A stretch of 64,000 bases of DNA from Neobacillus sp. FSL H8-0543 (GCF_038592905.1 NZ_CP151943.1:4290501-4354500), one strand, 5' to 3'; positions 53,144-62,548 are shown, counted from the stretch's first letter. Made by a program: numbers and translations. Notes: generated from the sequence alone by a model not told the origin.

Positions 53144-53989
53144 ATGACAAAAATACTAACAAAAAAGGTTCAAACAGGGGATTATCAAACTTTTATATAT
53201 GAAGGCGGGGATAAGAGCCATGAAACGATTATATTCCTGCATGGAAGTGGCCCGGGAGCAAGCTCAAAAACAAATTGGCAAGGGATTTTACCACAAGTGA
53301 GTGAAAAATTTCATGTTGTTGCCCTTGATATTTTAGGTTTTGGGAACACCGATCACCCTGAGGTTTTTCCGGAAAACGGTGCAAAATGGATGTCAGCAAG
53401 AGTTAAACAGGTCATTGATTTAATGGATACTTTAGAAGTTGATAAAGCTAACTTAGTTGGGAATTCTTTAGGCGGAGTGATCTCACTTAATCTAATAATG
53501 AATGCTCCAGAGCGATTTAATCGCATTGTTCTCTTAGGTGCCGGCGGGGGATTAACGGAGATGACACCGGAGTTGGCGAAATTGGCTAACTTTGCTAGTG
53601 ACCCATCCCCGGCAGCATTTAAAAATTTATTTAGATGGTTTTTAGCTGATGAAACCTTTCTTGAAGCGGAATTGGATCAAATCGTTGCGGAACGAGTGGA
53701 AACCTTTAACAGACCTGAGGTACGCAGGTCCTATGAAGCAAACTTTAAGAATGCCCACTTATCAGATATTATCGTGCCACCATCAGCATTAAAAAGAATG
53801 AAAAATCCGTTCTTACTCATTCACGGCTATGAAGATCGTTTCGTTCCGCTTGAAAGCAGTCTCTATATGATGAAATATTTACCTGACTCGCAGTTACATA
53901 CCATCAAACAGTGTGGACATTGGGCGCAAATTGAGCAAAAGGACCGATTTATAAAACTTACATCCGACTTTTTTAATGGAGAGTTATAA
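53144..53989 (+). CDS. Meta-cleavage-product hydrolase 2
   Basis: A 281-residue paralogue of the hydrolase at 45799, highly similar throughout: LHGSGPGASSKTNW, GNSLGGVISLN, YEDRFVPLESS and KQCGHWAQIEQK. The Ser-Asp-His triad is complete. The ATG at 53144 aligns with the start of its paralogue and has GTGAGGG upstream; an in-frame GTG at 53129 coincides with that site. It opens the second catabolic module and is followed by a terminator-like hairpin. The two close copies suggest a recent module duplication. Confidence 0.87.
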   Translation: MTKILTKKVQTGDYQTFIYEGGDKSHETIIFLHGSGPGASSKTNWQGILPQVSEKFHVVALDILGFGNTDHPEVFPENGAKWMSARVKQVIDLMDTLEVDKANLVGNSLGGVISLNLIMNAPERFNRIVLLGAGGGLTEMTPELAKLANFASDPSPAAFKNLFRWFLADETFLEAELDQIVAERVETFNRPEVRRSYEANFKNAHLSDIIVPPSALKRMKNPFLLIHGYEDRFVPLESSLYMMKYLPDSQLHTIKQCGHWAQIEQKDRFIKLTSDFFNGEL

Positions 53990-54003
53990 GTCAAACTAAA
54001 TTT

Positions 54004-54042
54004 GAGGGACTCTACTATTTTAAATAGATTCGAGTCTCTTTT
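54004..54042 (+). terminator. Terminator after hydrolase 2
   Basis: GAGGGACTC pairs with GAGTCTC(T), and an inner TCTA/TAGA stem extends it; TTTTC follows. The remaining 54043-54308 is AT-rich leader DNA with no gene I can support. Confidence 0.65.
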
Positions 54043-54308
54043 CAATCCATTTAAATTGAAGGCAGTTAAAAATGCCTTTTGAAAAATAGCAGTAAGCTAA
54101 TTTCACATAACAGTGGTTTTATTTTTTCCAATAAAAACTATTGAAAAATAAATTAATCTTAACTAGTTTTTCATCTAGAAAGAAAAGGTTAAATTTTCTA
54201 AAATTTCAGTATAAGGAATTATTTTTATTAATCTATCAGCAAATAAATGTAAGGGGATACATACTCTTGCTTTTTGGATGGATTAACAATGAGGAGGAGA
54301 AGAAGAAA

Positions 54309-55148
54309 TTGACTAATATATCTCAGGCAACCATTAAAACAGCTAATTACGAAACTTATTTAAATCGTTCAGGTGAGGGGAATAGTGAGGCTATTTTATT
54401 TCTTCATGGTTCGGGTCCAGGGGTTGCTGCTATTGCCAATTGGCGCTATGCGTTACAAGCATGCAGTGAAAATTATGATTGTTTAGCTCCAGACCTTTTT
54501 GGATTTGCTCAAAGCAGCCATCCTGAAATCCTTCCAAAAAACAGACAAGACTGGATGGATCAATGGGTTAACCAAGTAATTGAACTACTTGATGAACTAA
54601 ATCTTCAAAAGGTCCATGTGGTCGGGAATTCATTAGGGTGTTCAATCGCGCTAGAATTGTTGTTAGAGTATCCTGAACGATTTGATAAGGTGGTTCTCAT
54701 GGGACCGGGTGGAACACCAAATACGAAATTAAGTGCAGAACTAGCACGAGCTAAGAATTTCTACGACAATCCGTCAAGAAAAAAATTGCACCAAATTATG
54801 AGCTGGTTTGTCAATGAACCGGAAAAAATGGCTCCGATCATTGATGGAATAATTGAAACCCGCTTTGAAACAGCCATGCGGCCAGAGGTTCAACGTTCAA
54901 ATGACTCCATTTTCGCGACTGCCACTGTGCCTGTCCCTGTAACTGCTCTTAATCGAATTGAAAATCAAGTGTTACTAGTCCATGGTCTAAATGACCGTGT
55001 ATGTTCAGTTGACTCTAGTTATTATCTAGTAGAACATCTTCTAAATGCACAGCTCCATGTATTTGGGAGATGTGGACACTGGACACAAATTGAGAAAAAA
55101 GACGAATTCAATACTTTGATTCAAAATTATTTCGCCGGTAAAATTTAA
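54309..55148 (+). CDS. Meta-cleavage-product hydrolase 3
   Basis: A protein of about 279 residues, closest to the copy at 60486 (shared NRSGEGN, FLHGSGPGV, GNSLGCSIA, GRCGHWTQIEKKD). The triad is complete. The TTG at 54309 is preferred because its N-terminus then lines up with the paralogue. An upstream in-frame ATG at 54141 would add 56 basic and hydrophobic residues absent from all other copies. Compared with the paralogue, the lid and strand region GFGDSGHPE reads GFAQSSHPE, hinting at a changed substrate. It is followed 21 bases later by the second extradiol dioxygenase. Confidence 0.83.
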   Translation: MTNISQATIKTANYETYLNRSGEGNSEAILFLHGSGPGVAAIANWRYALQACSENYDCLAPDLFGFAQSSHPEILPKNRQDWMDQWVNQVIELLDELNLQKVHVVGNSLGCSIALELLLEYPERFDKVVLMGPGGTPNTKLSAELARAKNFYDNPSRKKLHQIMSWFVNEPEKMAPIIDGIIETRFETAMRPEVQRSNDSIFATATVPVPVTALNRIENQVLLVHGLNDRVCSVDSSYYLVEHLLNAQLHVFGRCGHWTQIEKKDEFNTLIQNYFAGKI

Positions 55149-55169
55149 CTAATATAGGGGGATTCCTAA

Positions 55170-56126
55170 ATGATATTACCAGAAATTGCTAAGTTGGGTC
55201 ATGTTGCACTAGTCACACCAGATCTTGAAAAATCACTTTGGTTTTTCCGAGATGTAATTGGATTAGAAATTACAGAAGAAAAAAATGGGACTACCTATTT
55301 GCGGGCTTGGGGAGATTTTGAACATCATACACTTTCACTCACTGCTGGGGATCGGGGATACGTTGACCATATTGCCTGGAGAACAAAGAAACCAGAGGAT
55401 GTAGAGGGTTTTGCGCAATTGCTTGAAAAAGCAGGAACAGAAGTACGCTGGATAGAAGCCGGAGAAGAGGCTGGACAAGGAAAGGCGATACGTTTTAAAT
55501 TACCTAGCCAACACTCCTTTGAGATTTATTATGATGTTGAAAAGCCTGGTGGAGATGAAAGAACAAAATCGGTTCTGAAAAATCAATCTCATAAGTCATG
55601 GAACCGAGGTATTTCTCCAAGAAGAATTGACCATGTCAATGTTGCAACTTCCATGGATGTTGGTGAGATTATTGGATATTTAAGTACACAATTAGGATTT
55701 AATTTACGTGAATATGTGAAATACACAAAGAATGAACAAGTAATGGCAGGCTGGATGAGTGTCACCCCTTTAGTGCATGATATAGCAGTAATCTACCGAC
55801 CTGAGGCAAAAACACCGAATCAACTCCACCATATTGCATATTGGTTGGATAACGATCAAGATCTCCTTCGTGCGGCAGATATTTTAAAAGAAGCAGGCAT
55901 TAACTTCATTGGACCAGGAAAACATGGAGTATCTCAAGCAATCTATCTTTATGTCGTTGACCCGGGAAGCGGTTGCCGAGTGGAATTGTTTAGTAGTTCT
56001 TACTTAATCTTTGAACCAGATTGGAAAGCCATCGAGTGGACAGAAGAGGAGCATGCTATAGCCAATACTTATTGGGGAGAAACTGTTAGCGATAAAGAAT
56101 TGAATAAACCATTAATTGAAGCTTAA
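55170..56126 (+). CDS. Extradiol ring-cleavage dioxygenase 2 (VOC, type I)
   Basis: A 318-residue paralogue of the dioxygenase at 48767, with the same ligands: His in RRIDHVNVATS, His in QLHHIAYWLD, Glu in CRVELFSSSYL. It differs in the first 40 residues of the C-terminal half, where the substrate pocket lies, so the two copies may prefer different catechols. GGGGGATT precedes the ATG. It sits between a C-C hydrolase and an FAH-family gene. No second flavin reductase is present nearby. Confidence 0.88.
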   Translation: MILPEIAKLGHVALVTPDLEKSLWFFRDVIGLEITEEKNGTTYLRAWGDFEHHTLSLTAGDRGYVDHIAWRTKKPEDVEGFAQLLEKAGTEVRWIEAGEEAGQGKAIRFKLPSQHSFEIYYDVEKPGGDERTKSVLKNQSHKSWNRGISPRRIDHVNVATSMDVGEIIGYLSTQLGFNLREYVKYTKNEQVMAGWMSVTPLVHDIAVIYRPEAKTPNQLHHIAYWLDNDQDLLRAADILKEAGINFIGPGKHGVSQAIYLYVVDPGSGCRVELFSSSYLIFEPDWKAIEWTEEEHAIANTYWGETVSDKELNKPLIEA

Positions 56127-56233
56127 TCAGAGAAATTTAGTTCTACTAACAGTAGCGAAACAAGTCTTATAAAATAGCAAACTTGTAAACTATAGGATAT
56201 AAAATGCAAGGCTAAATTAATATTTTCTATAGG

Positions 56234-57106
56234 ATGGTGCATAAATTGAAGCTTGTTTCTTTCTATCAAAATGATGAAATTAAATTGGGCATTAAAACGG
56301 ATGCCGGTATTATTGATGTATCCGCTGCTTCCGATAAAACCGGAATCACTGCACCTAAGACAGTCTTAGATGTTATTAATGAGGGAGAAAATGCATTAGA
56401 TGCATTAAATAGGATTCAAAAGAATTCCCAAGAGATGATTAACGATGAAGATATCCGATATGCAGCTGCAATTCCAAATGCAGGAAAGGTTTTGTGTGTT
56501 GGCGCAAATTATCGAAAACATGCGATTGAATCTGGTCTTGCAATACCAGAAGATCCAATCTATTTTGCCAAGTACGCAAATAGTTTGTCTGGTCATGGCG
56601 AAGAAGTAGCCGTACCATATATGGCGAAAGAAGTAGATTACGAGGTTGAATTAGTAGTGGTAATTGGCAAACCAGCCAAGAAGGTATCAACAGAGGATGC
56701 CCTAGATTATGTTTTTGGTTATGCAACTGGGAATGATCTTTCTGTCCGTGAACTTCAATTTCGTAGCAATCAATGGATGTATGGAAAAGCGATTGATGGA
56801 TTTGCACCTCTTGGACCATATATTGTAACTGCTGATGAAGTACCAAATCCACAAAATCTTAATCTAAAATGCTGGGTGAACGGAGAACTCCGTCAAGATT
56901 CAAATACTGAAGATATGATTTTTTCTGTAGCCACTATAGTAAGTGATTTATCACAAATCATGACTCTCGAACCTGGTGATGTCATTTATTCTGGTACTCC
57001 AGAGGGAGTTATCATGGGTATGGAACAAAAAAACTGGCTCAAGCCAGGTGATGAAATTGTTTGTGAAATTGACGGGCTTGGGCGTCTAGTGAACAAACTA
57101 GTGTAA
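56234..57106 (+). CDS. Fumarylacetoacetate hydrolase family protein
   Basis: A 290-residue FAH-fold enzyme. VLCVGANYRKHAIESG near residue 85, the metal ligands in KEVDYEVELVVVIG near 130 and GNDLSVRELQ near 163, and YSGTPEGVIMGM near 255 are all intact. Such proteins in meta pathways are 2-hydroxyhepta-dienedioate isomerases, oxaloacetate-type decarboxylases or acylpyruvate hydrolases. Here it would act on a ring-cleavage product of the second module. ATG at 56234 is used; a TTG at 56246 is possible. A strong terminator ends the unit. Confidence 0.85.
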   Translation: MVHKLKLVSFYQNDEIKLGIKTDAGIIDVSAASDKTGITAPKTVLDVINEGENALDALNRIQKNSQEMINDEDIRYAAAIPNAGKVLCVGANYRKHAIESGLAIPEDPIYFAKYANSLSGHGEEVAVPYMAKEVDYEVELVVVIGKPAKKVSTEDALDYVFGYATGNDLSVRELQFRSNQWMYGKAIDGFAPLGPYIVTADEVPNPQNLNLKCWVNGELRQDSNTEDMIFSVATIVSDLSQIMTLEPGDVIYSGTPEGVIMGMEQKNWLKPGDEIVCEIDGLGRLVNKLV

Positions 57107-57161
57107 GAATGCCTCATAATGAAAGAAGCCCTTACAGCGAAGCAATATAGTAATTTGCAGC

Positions 57162-57201
57162 ACCTCTATCAATTTTCAAAAAAATTGATAGAGGTATTTT
57201 T
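57162..57201 (+). terminator. Terminator of the second module's first unit
   Basis: ACCTCTATCAATTTT/AAAATTGATAGAGGT form perfect 15-bp arms with a 4-nt loop, then ATTTTT. Confidence 0.92.
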
Positions 57202-57273
57202 AATTGGGACAGTACACTAGATTTAATTTTATTAATAATACCTAGAAAGGGAGGAAAGGAGGTTTGATGATAA

Positions 57274-58549
57274 ATGAAAAAGGAAAATATAAAGAAAATG
57301 AATAAAGGCAAAAAAATTGCTTTTGGTCAATTTTTGACTATCTTTTTACTTGGGACTTTAACTGCCCTGGGACCGCTAAATTTAGATATGTATTTACCGG
57401 CTTTTCCATATATAACAAGTAATTTTGGAACAGTGGCATCACTCGTTCAGATTAGTTTGACTGCAGGGCTTTTAGGATTGGCATTAGGACAGGTGATTGC
57501 TGGTCCTTTAAGTGATATACACGGTCGTCGTAAACCATTAATCATATCGTTAATACTGTACGTTTTTACATCTATTTTATGTGCATTGGCCCCTTCCATT
57601 TGGATCCTTATTACTTTACGTTTGTTTCAAGGAGTCGCTGGTGGTGCTGGGATTGTAATCGCTCGTGCATGTGTAAGGGATTTATTTGTATTCAGGACCT
57701 GAAATGACAAATATATTCTCCGTTCTTGTTCTAATCATGGGGATAGCTCCGATATTTGCGCCTATAGCGGGAGGATACTTACTAAATTTTGTGTCCTGGA
57801 GGGGAATATTTCTTGTACTTTCTGGAATAGGGGTTGTAATGTTTGTTCTAATATTTTTCCTTTTAAAAGAAACACTGCCAAAAGAAAAACAAACAAGTGG
57901 TGGTTTTAGACATATCTTTACTGCGATTATGTTCTTAATAAAAGATAAGCTATTTTTAGGGTATGCTTTAGCAATGGGTTTGGCGAGTGGTGCGATGTTC
58001 GCCTACATTGCAGGATCACCGTTTGTATTACAAGAAATATTTAACGTTACTCCACAGTTATTTAGCATCGTGTTTGCTATTAATGCGTGTGGTTTGATAA
58101 CTGCTTCACAGATTACTGGAAGACTTGCTTCTCGATTTGGGGAAGACCGCTTTCTACTAATAGGTTTAATCATATTGTTAACAGGTGGAATTTCACTGCT
58201 AAGTTTTACATTAATAGGTACAGGTATTTTCCCTATTTTGATTGCTTTCTTTTTAGTTGTGACAAGTATTGGCTTTATCAGTCCAACCTGTACTTCCTTA
58301 GCCATGAGCAGTCAAACGGGAAATGCTGGGAGTGCGTCGGCTTTACTTGGAGTAGTTTCTTTTGGTATTGGGGGGGGTGTTGCTCCGATTGTAGGGATTT
58401 TGGGAAGTCAGACCGCTATTCCATTAGGAATTGTTGTTGCAGTCTGTAGTAGTTCATCATTTTTAATATACGTATTTTTGATTCGAAAACGTCCTTTGTC
58501 CGTTCAAGAGCAGTTTGGAATAGGACAAAATAAAAAGAAAGGGTACTAG
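57274..58549 (+). pseudogene. Bcr/CflA-type MFS exporter, frameshifted
   Basis: The first frame (57274-57702) gives the N-terminal membrane half with PLNLDMYLPAFPYI and the motif A segment GPLSDIHGRRKPLI, then reads RACVRDL and goes out of frame. The second frame (57686-58549) resumes at YSGPEMTNIFSVLV and continues to a normal C-terminus. In intact Bcr/CflA proteins RDL-YSG is continuous, so a one- or four-base insertion near 57683-57692 (TTTATTTGTATTC) explains the break. It would be a 12-segment drug or metabolite exporter. Either a true pseudogene or a sequencing error. Confidence 0.85.
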
Positions 58550-58615
58550 AATTAGTGTGTCCTTTTTGTTTGGTTTTATAATATTCGAAGTATTTACAAA
58601 ATTTAATTAATTATA

Positions 58616-58645
58616 TTGACTAAACGTATCCTTTTGAAATACAAT
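58616..58645 (+). promoter_or_regulatory. SigA promoter of the second GntR gene
   Basis: TTGACT and TACAAT are 18 bases apart; the predicted start is near 58652, just ahead of the operator candidate at 58663. Confidence 0.55.
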
Positions 58646-58662
58646 AAGTTTGAAAAGAATAA

Positions 58663-58675
58663 ATGTATACAATTA
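58663..58675. promoter_or_regulatory. GntR/FCD-type operator candidate
   Basis: ATGTATACAATTA nearly matches the ATTGTATACAAT operator of several FCD-type GntR repressors (VanR type). GTATA-N4-TATAC symmetry extends over it. It lies between the predicted start point and the GntR gene, fitting autorepression. Confidence 0.5.
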
Positions 58676-58770
58676 TACATATGTTCAATTATACTTTTAT
58701 ATAAATACCTATCATATAAGCATAGTCTACAACTACTATTTATATTGGAAATATGAAAGCGGGGGACAAA

Positions 58771-59457
58771 ATGGAATTATCTTCAATGGATAACCGCCGA
58801 TTATCCACAAAGGATTTCGTTTATTACGAAATGAAGAAACAAATAATTAAAGGCATTTTAAAACCATCCCAATCGTTTAATGAAATAAAAATAGCTTCAG
58901 AATTGGGAGTAAGCCGAACACCAATAAGAGAGGCATTACAAAGGCTGGAACTAGAAGAATTAATCATAAGGCAGCCAAATGGTCGGTTAAAAGTGGCGCC
59001 CATCTCCATCCAAGAGGCAAAGGAAATCTATAAAATTAGAGGTTTATTAGAAGGATTAGTAGTAAAAGAGGCTACTATTAAAGTAACAGAAAGTGAAATT
59101 CAGAAACTGCAAATGTTTACAAACCTTTTAATCGAGGCAGCTGAAAACGACCTGAGGGAGGATGTCGTAACTTACGGGAGTGAAATACATTCATACCTGT
59201 ATCAGATTAGCGACAATCACACGGCAGTAAAAATTTTAAGGAATATGAATGATAAGATTTCTAGATATAGGCGTATTGGGCCGAATGAAAGTATCAAGAG
59301 GAGTAAAGAAGCGGCGATGGAGCATAAACAATTAACCGAAGCCATTTCGATAAGAGATAGTACAAAAGCTGAAAGTCTGATGAAAATGCATATTAAGAAT
59401 AGTTTGGCTGCGGCGATTGAGTCGATTGCCAATCATATCAAAAAATACGGGGAATAA
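58771..59457 (+). CDS. GntR-family regulator 2 (FCD type)
   Basis: A protein of about 228 residues. The GntR winged helix is clear: NEIKIASELGVSRTPIREAL then QRLELEELIIRQPNGRLKV. The FCD domain starts near residue 80 (EAKEIYKIRGLLEGLVVKEA) and ends with MKMHIKNSLAAAIESI. The ATG at 58771 follows GCGGGGG; an ATG at 58753 lies upstream of that site. It has its own promoter and a probable operator of its own. It likely controls the SDR, hydrolase and monooxygenase genes that follow, in response to an aromatic acid or CoA-free intermediate. Confidence 0.86.
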   Translation: MELSSMDNRRLSTKDFVYYEMKKQIIKGILKPSQSFNEIKIASELGVSRTPIREALQRLELEELIIRQPNGRLKVAPISIQEAKEIYKIRGLLEGLVVKEATIKVTESEIQKLQMFTNLLIEAAENDLREDVVTYGSEIHSYLYQISDNHTAVKILRNMNDKISRYRRIGPNESIKRSKEAAMEHKQLTEAISIRDSTKAESLMKMHIKNSLAAAIESIANHIKKYGE

Positions 59458-59511
59458 TAGCAATAAAATACACTAGTTGTGTGTGGTTTATTACTACCTA
59501 TCCTCAACCCA

Positions 59512-59526
59512 ATGAAAGCGCTTCAA
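59512..59526 (+). promoter_or_regulatory. cre box upstream of the SDR gene
   Basis: ATGAAAGCGCTTCAA has the symmetric TGAAAGCGCTTCA core of a strong CcpA operator. It lies about 110 bases before the SDR start. No clear promoter could be assigned around it. Confidence 0.6.
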
Positions 59527-59621
59527 AAATACACATACCTTTACTTAAGATGTCTCTTAGTAAGAGATTAATAGGACGTAAGATGGAGTAAAGGTCAGAC
59601 TTTACATAAAAGGAGAAAAAG

Positions 59622-60374
59622 ATGATCCAAGAAAAGCTGCGTTTAAAAGATAAAGTTGCGATTGTTACCGGCAGTACTTCAGGAATTGGAGAAGAAACGG
59701 CTAAGTTATTTGCCAACGAAGGAGCCAATGTAGTCATTGTGGGAAGAAGACAAGACCGTGGTGAAAAGGTTGTTAATACAATCCGTTCAAATGGCGGAAA
59801 AGCTATATTTGTTAAAACTGATGTGACGAAAGATGATGACCTAGTAAATATGGTGAATAAGACGTTAGAGGCTTTTCAACAAGTTGATATTCTTGTCAAC
59901 AATGCTGGACGAATTATCCAAAAGCCATTTACAGAAATAGCAGAGGATGATTGGGATCACTATGTGCGCTTAAACTCTTATTCTTACTTTAGAGCAATGC
60001 AGCTTGTCCTACCATATATGGAAAAAAGGGGGTCTGGCAACATTGTAAATATTACTTCCGCAGCTGCTATTAATGTCAGAAAAACACATGCACTTTATAG
60101 TTTTACCAAGGCGGGGATCACACATATGTCCAAAATTGTAGCAGCAGAATACGCAGATAAGGGGATTAGAGTAAATTGTTTATTGCCAGGGGTTGTTTAT
60201 ACTGAAATGATTGCTGATAACCCCAGAACACCTGAAGTGGCAAAAGGAATTCCCTTAGGGAGAATGTCAACTCCTGAAGAACAAGCAAAATCTGTTTTAT
60301 ACTTAGCATCTGAAGATTCTTCATTTATGACAGGTTCATCCATTGTTACTGATGGAGGCGTCACAGGAATATAA
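59622..60374 (+). CDS. Short-chain dehydrogenase/reductase (SDR)
   Basis: A 250-residue classical SDR. The cofactor loop is VTGSTSGIGEE near residue 14, NNAG near 90, the catalytic Ser in NITSAAA near 143 and YSFTKAG with Tyr and Lys near 156. It ends DGGVTGI. GRRQDRG after the second strand suggests NADP preference. It resembles the frameshifted copy at 42922-43672 along its whole length. In this cluster it could oxidise a side-chain alcohol or a dihydrodiol. AAAGGAG precedes the ATG. Confidence 0.88.
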   Translation: MIQEKLRLKDKVAIVTGSTSGIGEETAKLFANEGANVVIVGRRQDRGEKVVNTIRSNGGKAIFVKTDVTKDDDLVNMVNKTLEAFQQVDILVNNAGRIIQKPFTEIAEDDWDHYVRLNSYSYFRAMQLVLPYMEKRGSGNIVNITSAAAINVRKTHALYSFTKAGITHMSKIVAAEYADKGIRVNCLLPGVVYTEMIADNPRTPEVAKGIPLGRMSTPEEQAKSVLYLASEDSSFMTGSSIVTDGGVTGI

Positions 60375-60485
60375 ACAACCTGCACGGAAAGTTTTTAAAA
60401 TAGGATTATCTTACAGTATTTTGTAAAACAATAATGACTTGATAATTCTGAAAATAAAATATTTTCAAAATAGGAGGAAGAAATA

Positions 60486-61325
60486 ATGGGAAATATTAAT
60501 CAGAAATTGGTGAAAACTGGAGAATTTCAAACATATTTAAACCGCTCTGGTGAGGGAAATAAAGAAGTCATTTTATTCTTGCATGGGTCAGGTCCAGGGG
60601 TAAATGCATGGGCAAACTGGCGGTATGCCTTAGGTGCATGCAGTGTTGAATTTGATTGTTTAGCACCAGACTTAATTGGCTTCGGTGATAGTGGCCACCC
60701 AGAGGAACGTCCGAATACACGTTCAGGCTGGATGCGTTATTGGGTAGACCAATGCGTGAATCTGCTAGATGAACTAGGGATAGATCAAGCACATGTTGTT
60801 GGGAATTCATTAGGCTGTTCCATTGCTCAGGAACTTTTGTTTGAACATCCTGAACGAATTAAACGAGTAGTATTAATGGGACCTGGTGGTACACCAAACA
60901 TGAAACCTTCGGCAGAATTAGCAAGGGCAAGAGCTTTTTATGAAGAGCCAACACCGAAATTTTTACAGCAAATCATGAGTTGGTTTGTGAATGATGGAGA
61001 GGCGTTAAAAGAAGAAATTGCTTCGATTACAGATATGCGTTACCAAATTGCAATGAAACCTGATACACGGGAATCCAATGAATCAATCTTTTCAACAAAG
61101 CCGACACCAGTCCCACCGACCGCCCTGGAACGGATTAAACACGATGTACTGCTCGTTCACGGTCGGGATGATCGCGTTTGTTCCGTGGATTCTAGCTATT
61201 ATTTGTTAGAACATATTCCCAATGCACAGCTCCATGTTTTCCCGAATTGTGGACATTGGGCTCAAATTGAGAAGAAAGATAGCTTCCATTCATTAATCCT
61301 ATCATTCTTTAAAAACATAATTTAA
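60486..61325 (+). CDS. Meta-cleavage-product hydrolase 4
   Basis: A 279-residue alpha/beta hydrolase with LHGSGPGVNAWANW near residue 33, GNSLGCSIAQE near 106, the Asp in GRDDRVCSVDSS near 228 and the His in NCGHWAQIEKKD near 257. The WANWRYAL segment is the standard MhpC/BphD/HsaD form, so this looks like the reference member of its pair; the copy at 54309 deviates here. TAGGAGGA precedes the ATG. It is followed by the second monooxygenase after 44 bases. Confidence 0.88.
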   Translation: MGNINQKLVKTGEFQTYLNRSGEGNKEVILFLHGSGPGVNAWANWRYALGACSVEFDCLAPDLIGFGDSGHPEERPNTRSGWMRYWVDQCVNLLDELGIDQAHVVGNSLGCSIAQELLFEHPERIKRVVLMGPGGTPNMKPSAELARARAFYEEPTPKFLQQIMSWFVNDGEALKEEIASITDMRYQIAMKPDTRESNESIFSTKPTPVPPTALERIKHDVLLVHGRDDRVCSVDSSYYLLEHIPNAQLHVFPNCGHWAQIEKKDSFHSLILSFFKNII

Positions 61326-61369
61326 AATGGTTGATTTAAAGTATTAGTAAAAAAATTAGGGGTGAAACC

Positions 61370-62548
61370 ATGGTAAGCCAAACAAATGAGAAAACACTAA
61401 CGGAATTTCAGCAACTGTTATTAGATGCTGAGCGAATCGGCAAACTTGCTGAGTCGGAAGTAGAAGAGATGGAGAAAAACCAAACCGTTTCGGAGAAGGT
61501 GATTAACGCTTTAAAAGCAACGCAAATACCTAAACTACTGCTACCTAAAAAATATGGTGGTCCCCAAGTAAGCTATAGAGAATACTCTGCGATTATTAGG
61601 AAAGTTTCAAAATATAATATGTCTGCTGGGTGGATAACATTTTTATATACTACCCATAATATTTGGGCCGCATATTTGCCTGAAAAAGGCAGAGAAGAAG
61701 TCATCAATCAAGGTGGATTAATTGCTGATATTTTTTCACCAATTGGAAAAGTAGAGGTTGATGGGGATGGCTTTCGTTTATCTGGTACCTACAGTTTTGT
61801 AAGCGGTGTCTTACATAGTGATTGGGTAGCGGTGGGGGCATTTATGGAATACCCAGAAAGCGGGCAAAAAGAACATGTCGCTTTTAATCTACCAACAAGG
61901 GATGTTCAAATTATTGAGAATTGGGATACGTTAGGACTAAGAGGTACTGGAAGTAACCAAGTCGTGGTGGATAATATTTATGTTCCTAAAGAGCAGGTTT
62001 TACGCTTAAGTGAGATTGATAAGGTTATGCGCCCGCTTGATGGGACTGGTTATGATGAGAATTATTTCTTTTTTAATAAACCATTCTTCGTTCCATTTAT
62101 CGCTGGGTTTAGTATGGTCGCACTTGGAGGTGCGGAGCGACTAATAGAAGAGTTCAAAGAACGTACAGAGAAGCGAACGAGGCTTCGTGGAGTAATCGCG
62201 AAAGAATCACGTCATCAAGGTGTATTAGCTGAATTAAATATTCGCTATTTTGAGGCAGAGGGTTTAATGTCACGTGTTTTTGATATGCTAGAAAATTACA
62301 ATCCAAATGATGGAGATCAGCGGGCAGAATTCGCTGCCATTCGCGCCAGAATTATTCATAATTGTACAGAGATTGCCCAAAGAGTGTTATTAGTACTTGG
62401 TGGTTTTGCCTTATATAAAGGACACCCCGTTGAATTATTTTTTAGAGACATGCATGCCGTAAGTGCTCATCGATCTAATTTATATGATGACTCCATTGAG
62501 GCATACGGGAAGTCATTATTTGGTTTTGAACATGGTGTAGTAGGTTAA
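61370..62548 (+). CDS. Flavin-dependent aromatic monooxygenase 2 (HsaA-like)
   Basis: A 392-residue protein of the acyl-CoA-dehydrogenase-fold hydroxylase group. KYNMSAGWITFLYTTHNIWA near residue 84, YSFVSGVLHSDWVAVGAF near 140 and LGLRGTGSNQVVVDNIYVP near 188 fit the family, and the dehydrogenase Glu motif is absent. It is clearly diverged from the copies at 47462 and 63772, which are close to each other, so it may hydroxylate a different position or substrate. GGGGTGAA precedes the ATG. It depends on a flavin reductase, probably the one at 49768. Confidence 0.8.
   Translation: MVSQTNEKTLTEFQQLLLDAERIGKLAESEVEEMEKNQTVSEKVINALKATQIPKLLLPKKYGGPQVSYREYSAIIRKVSKYNMSAGWITFLYTTHNIWAAYLPEKGREEVINQGGLIADIFSPIGKVEVDGDGFRLSGTYSFVSGVLHSDWVAVGAFMEYPESGQKEHVAFNLPTRDVQIIENWDTLGLRGTGSNQVVVDNIYVPKEQVLRLSEIDKVMRPLDGTGYDENYFFFNKPFFVPFIAGFSMVALGGAERLIEEFKERTEKRTRLRGVIAKESRHQGVLAELNIRYFEAEGLMSRVFDMLENYNPNDGDQRAEFAAIRARIIHNCTEIAQRVLLVLGGFALYKGHPVELFFRDMHAVSAHRSNLYDDSIEAYGKSLFGFEHGVVG

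Noticed and set aside
57650..57712. TGA at the end of the first MFS frame as a selenocysteine codon, given the nearby selC
   Set aside because: The downstream homologous sequence is in another frame, so read-through would not restore the protein. A frameshift explains it.
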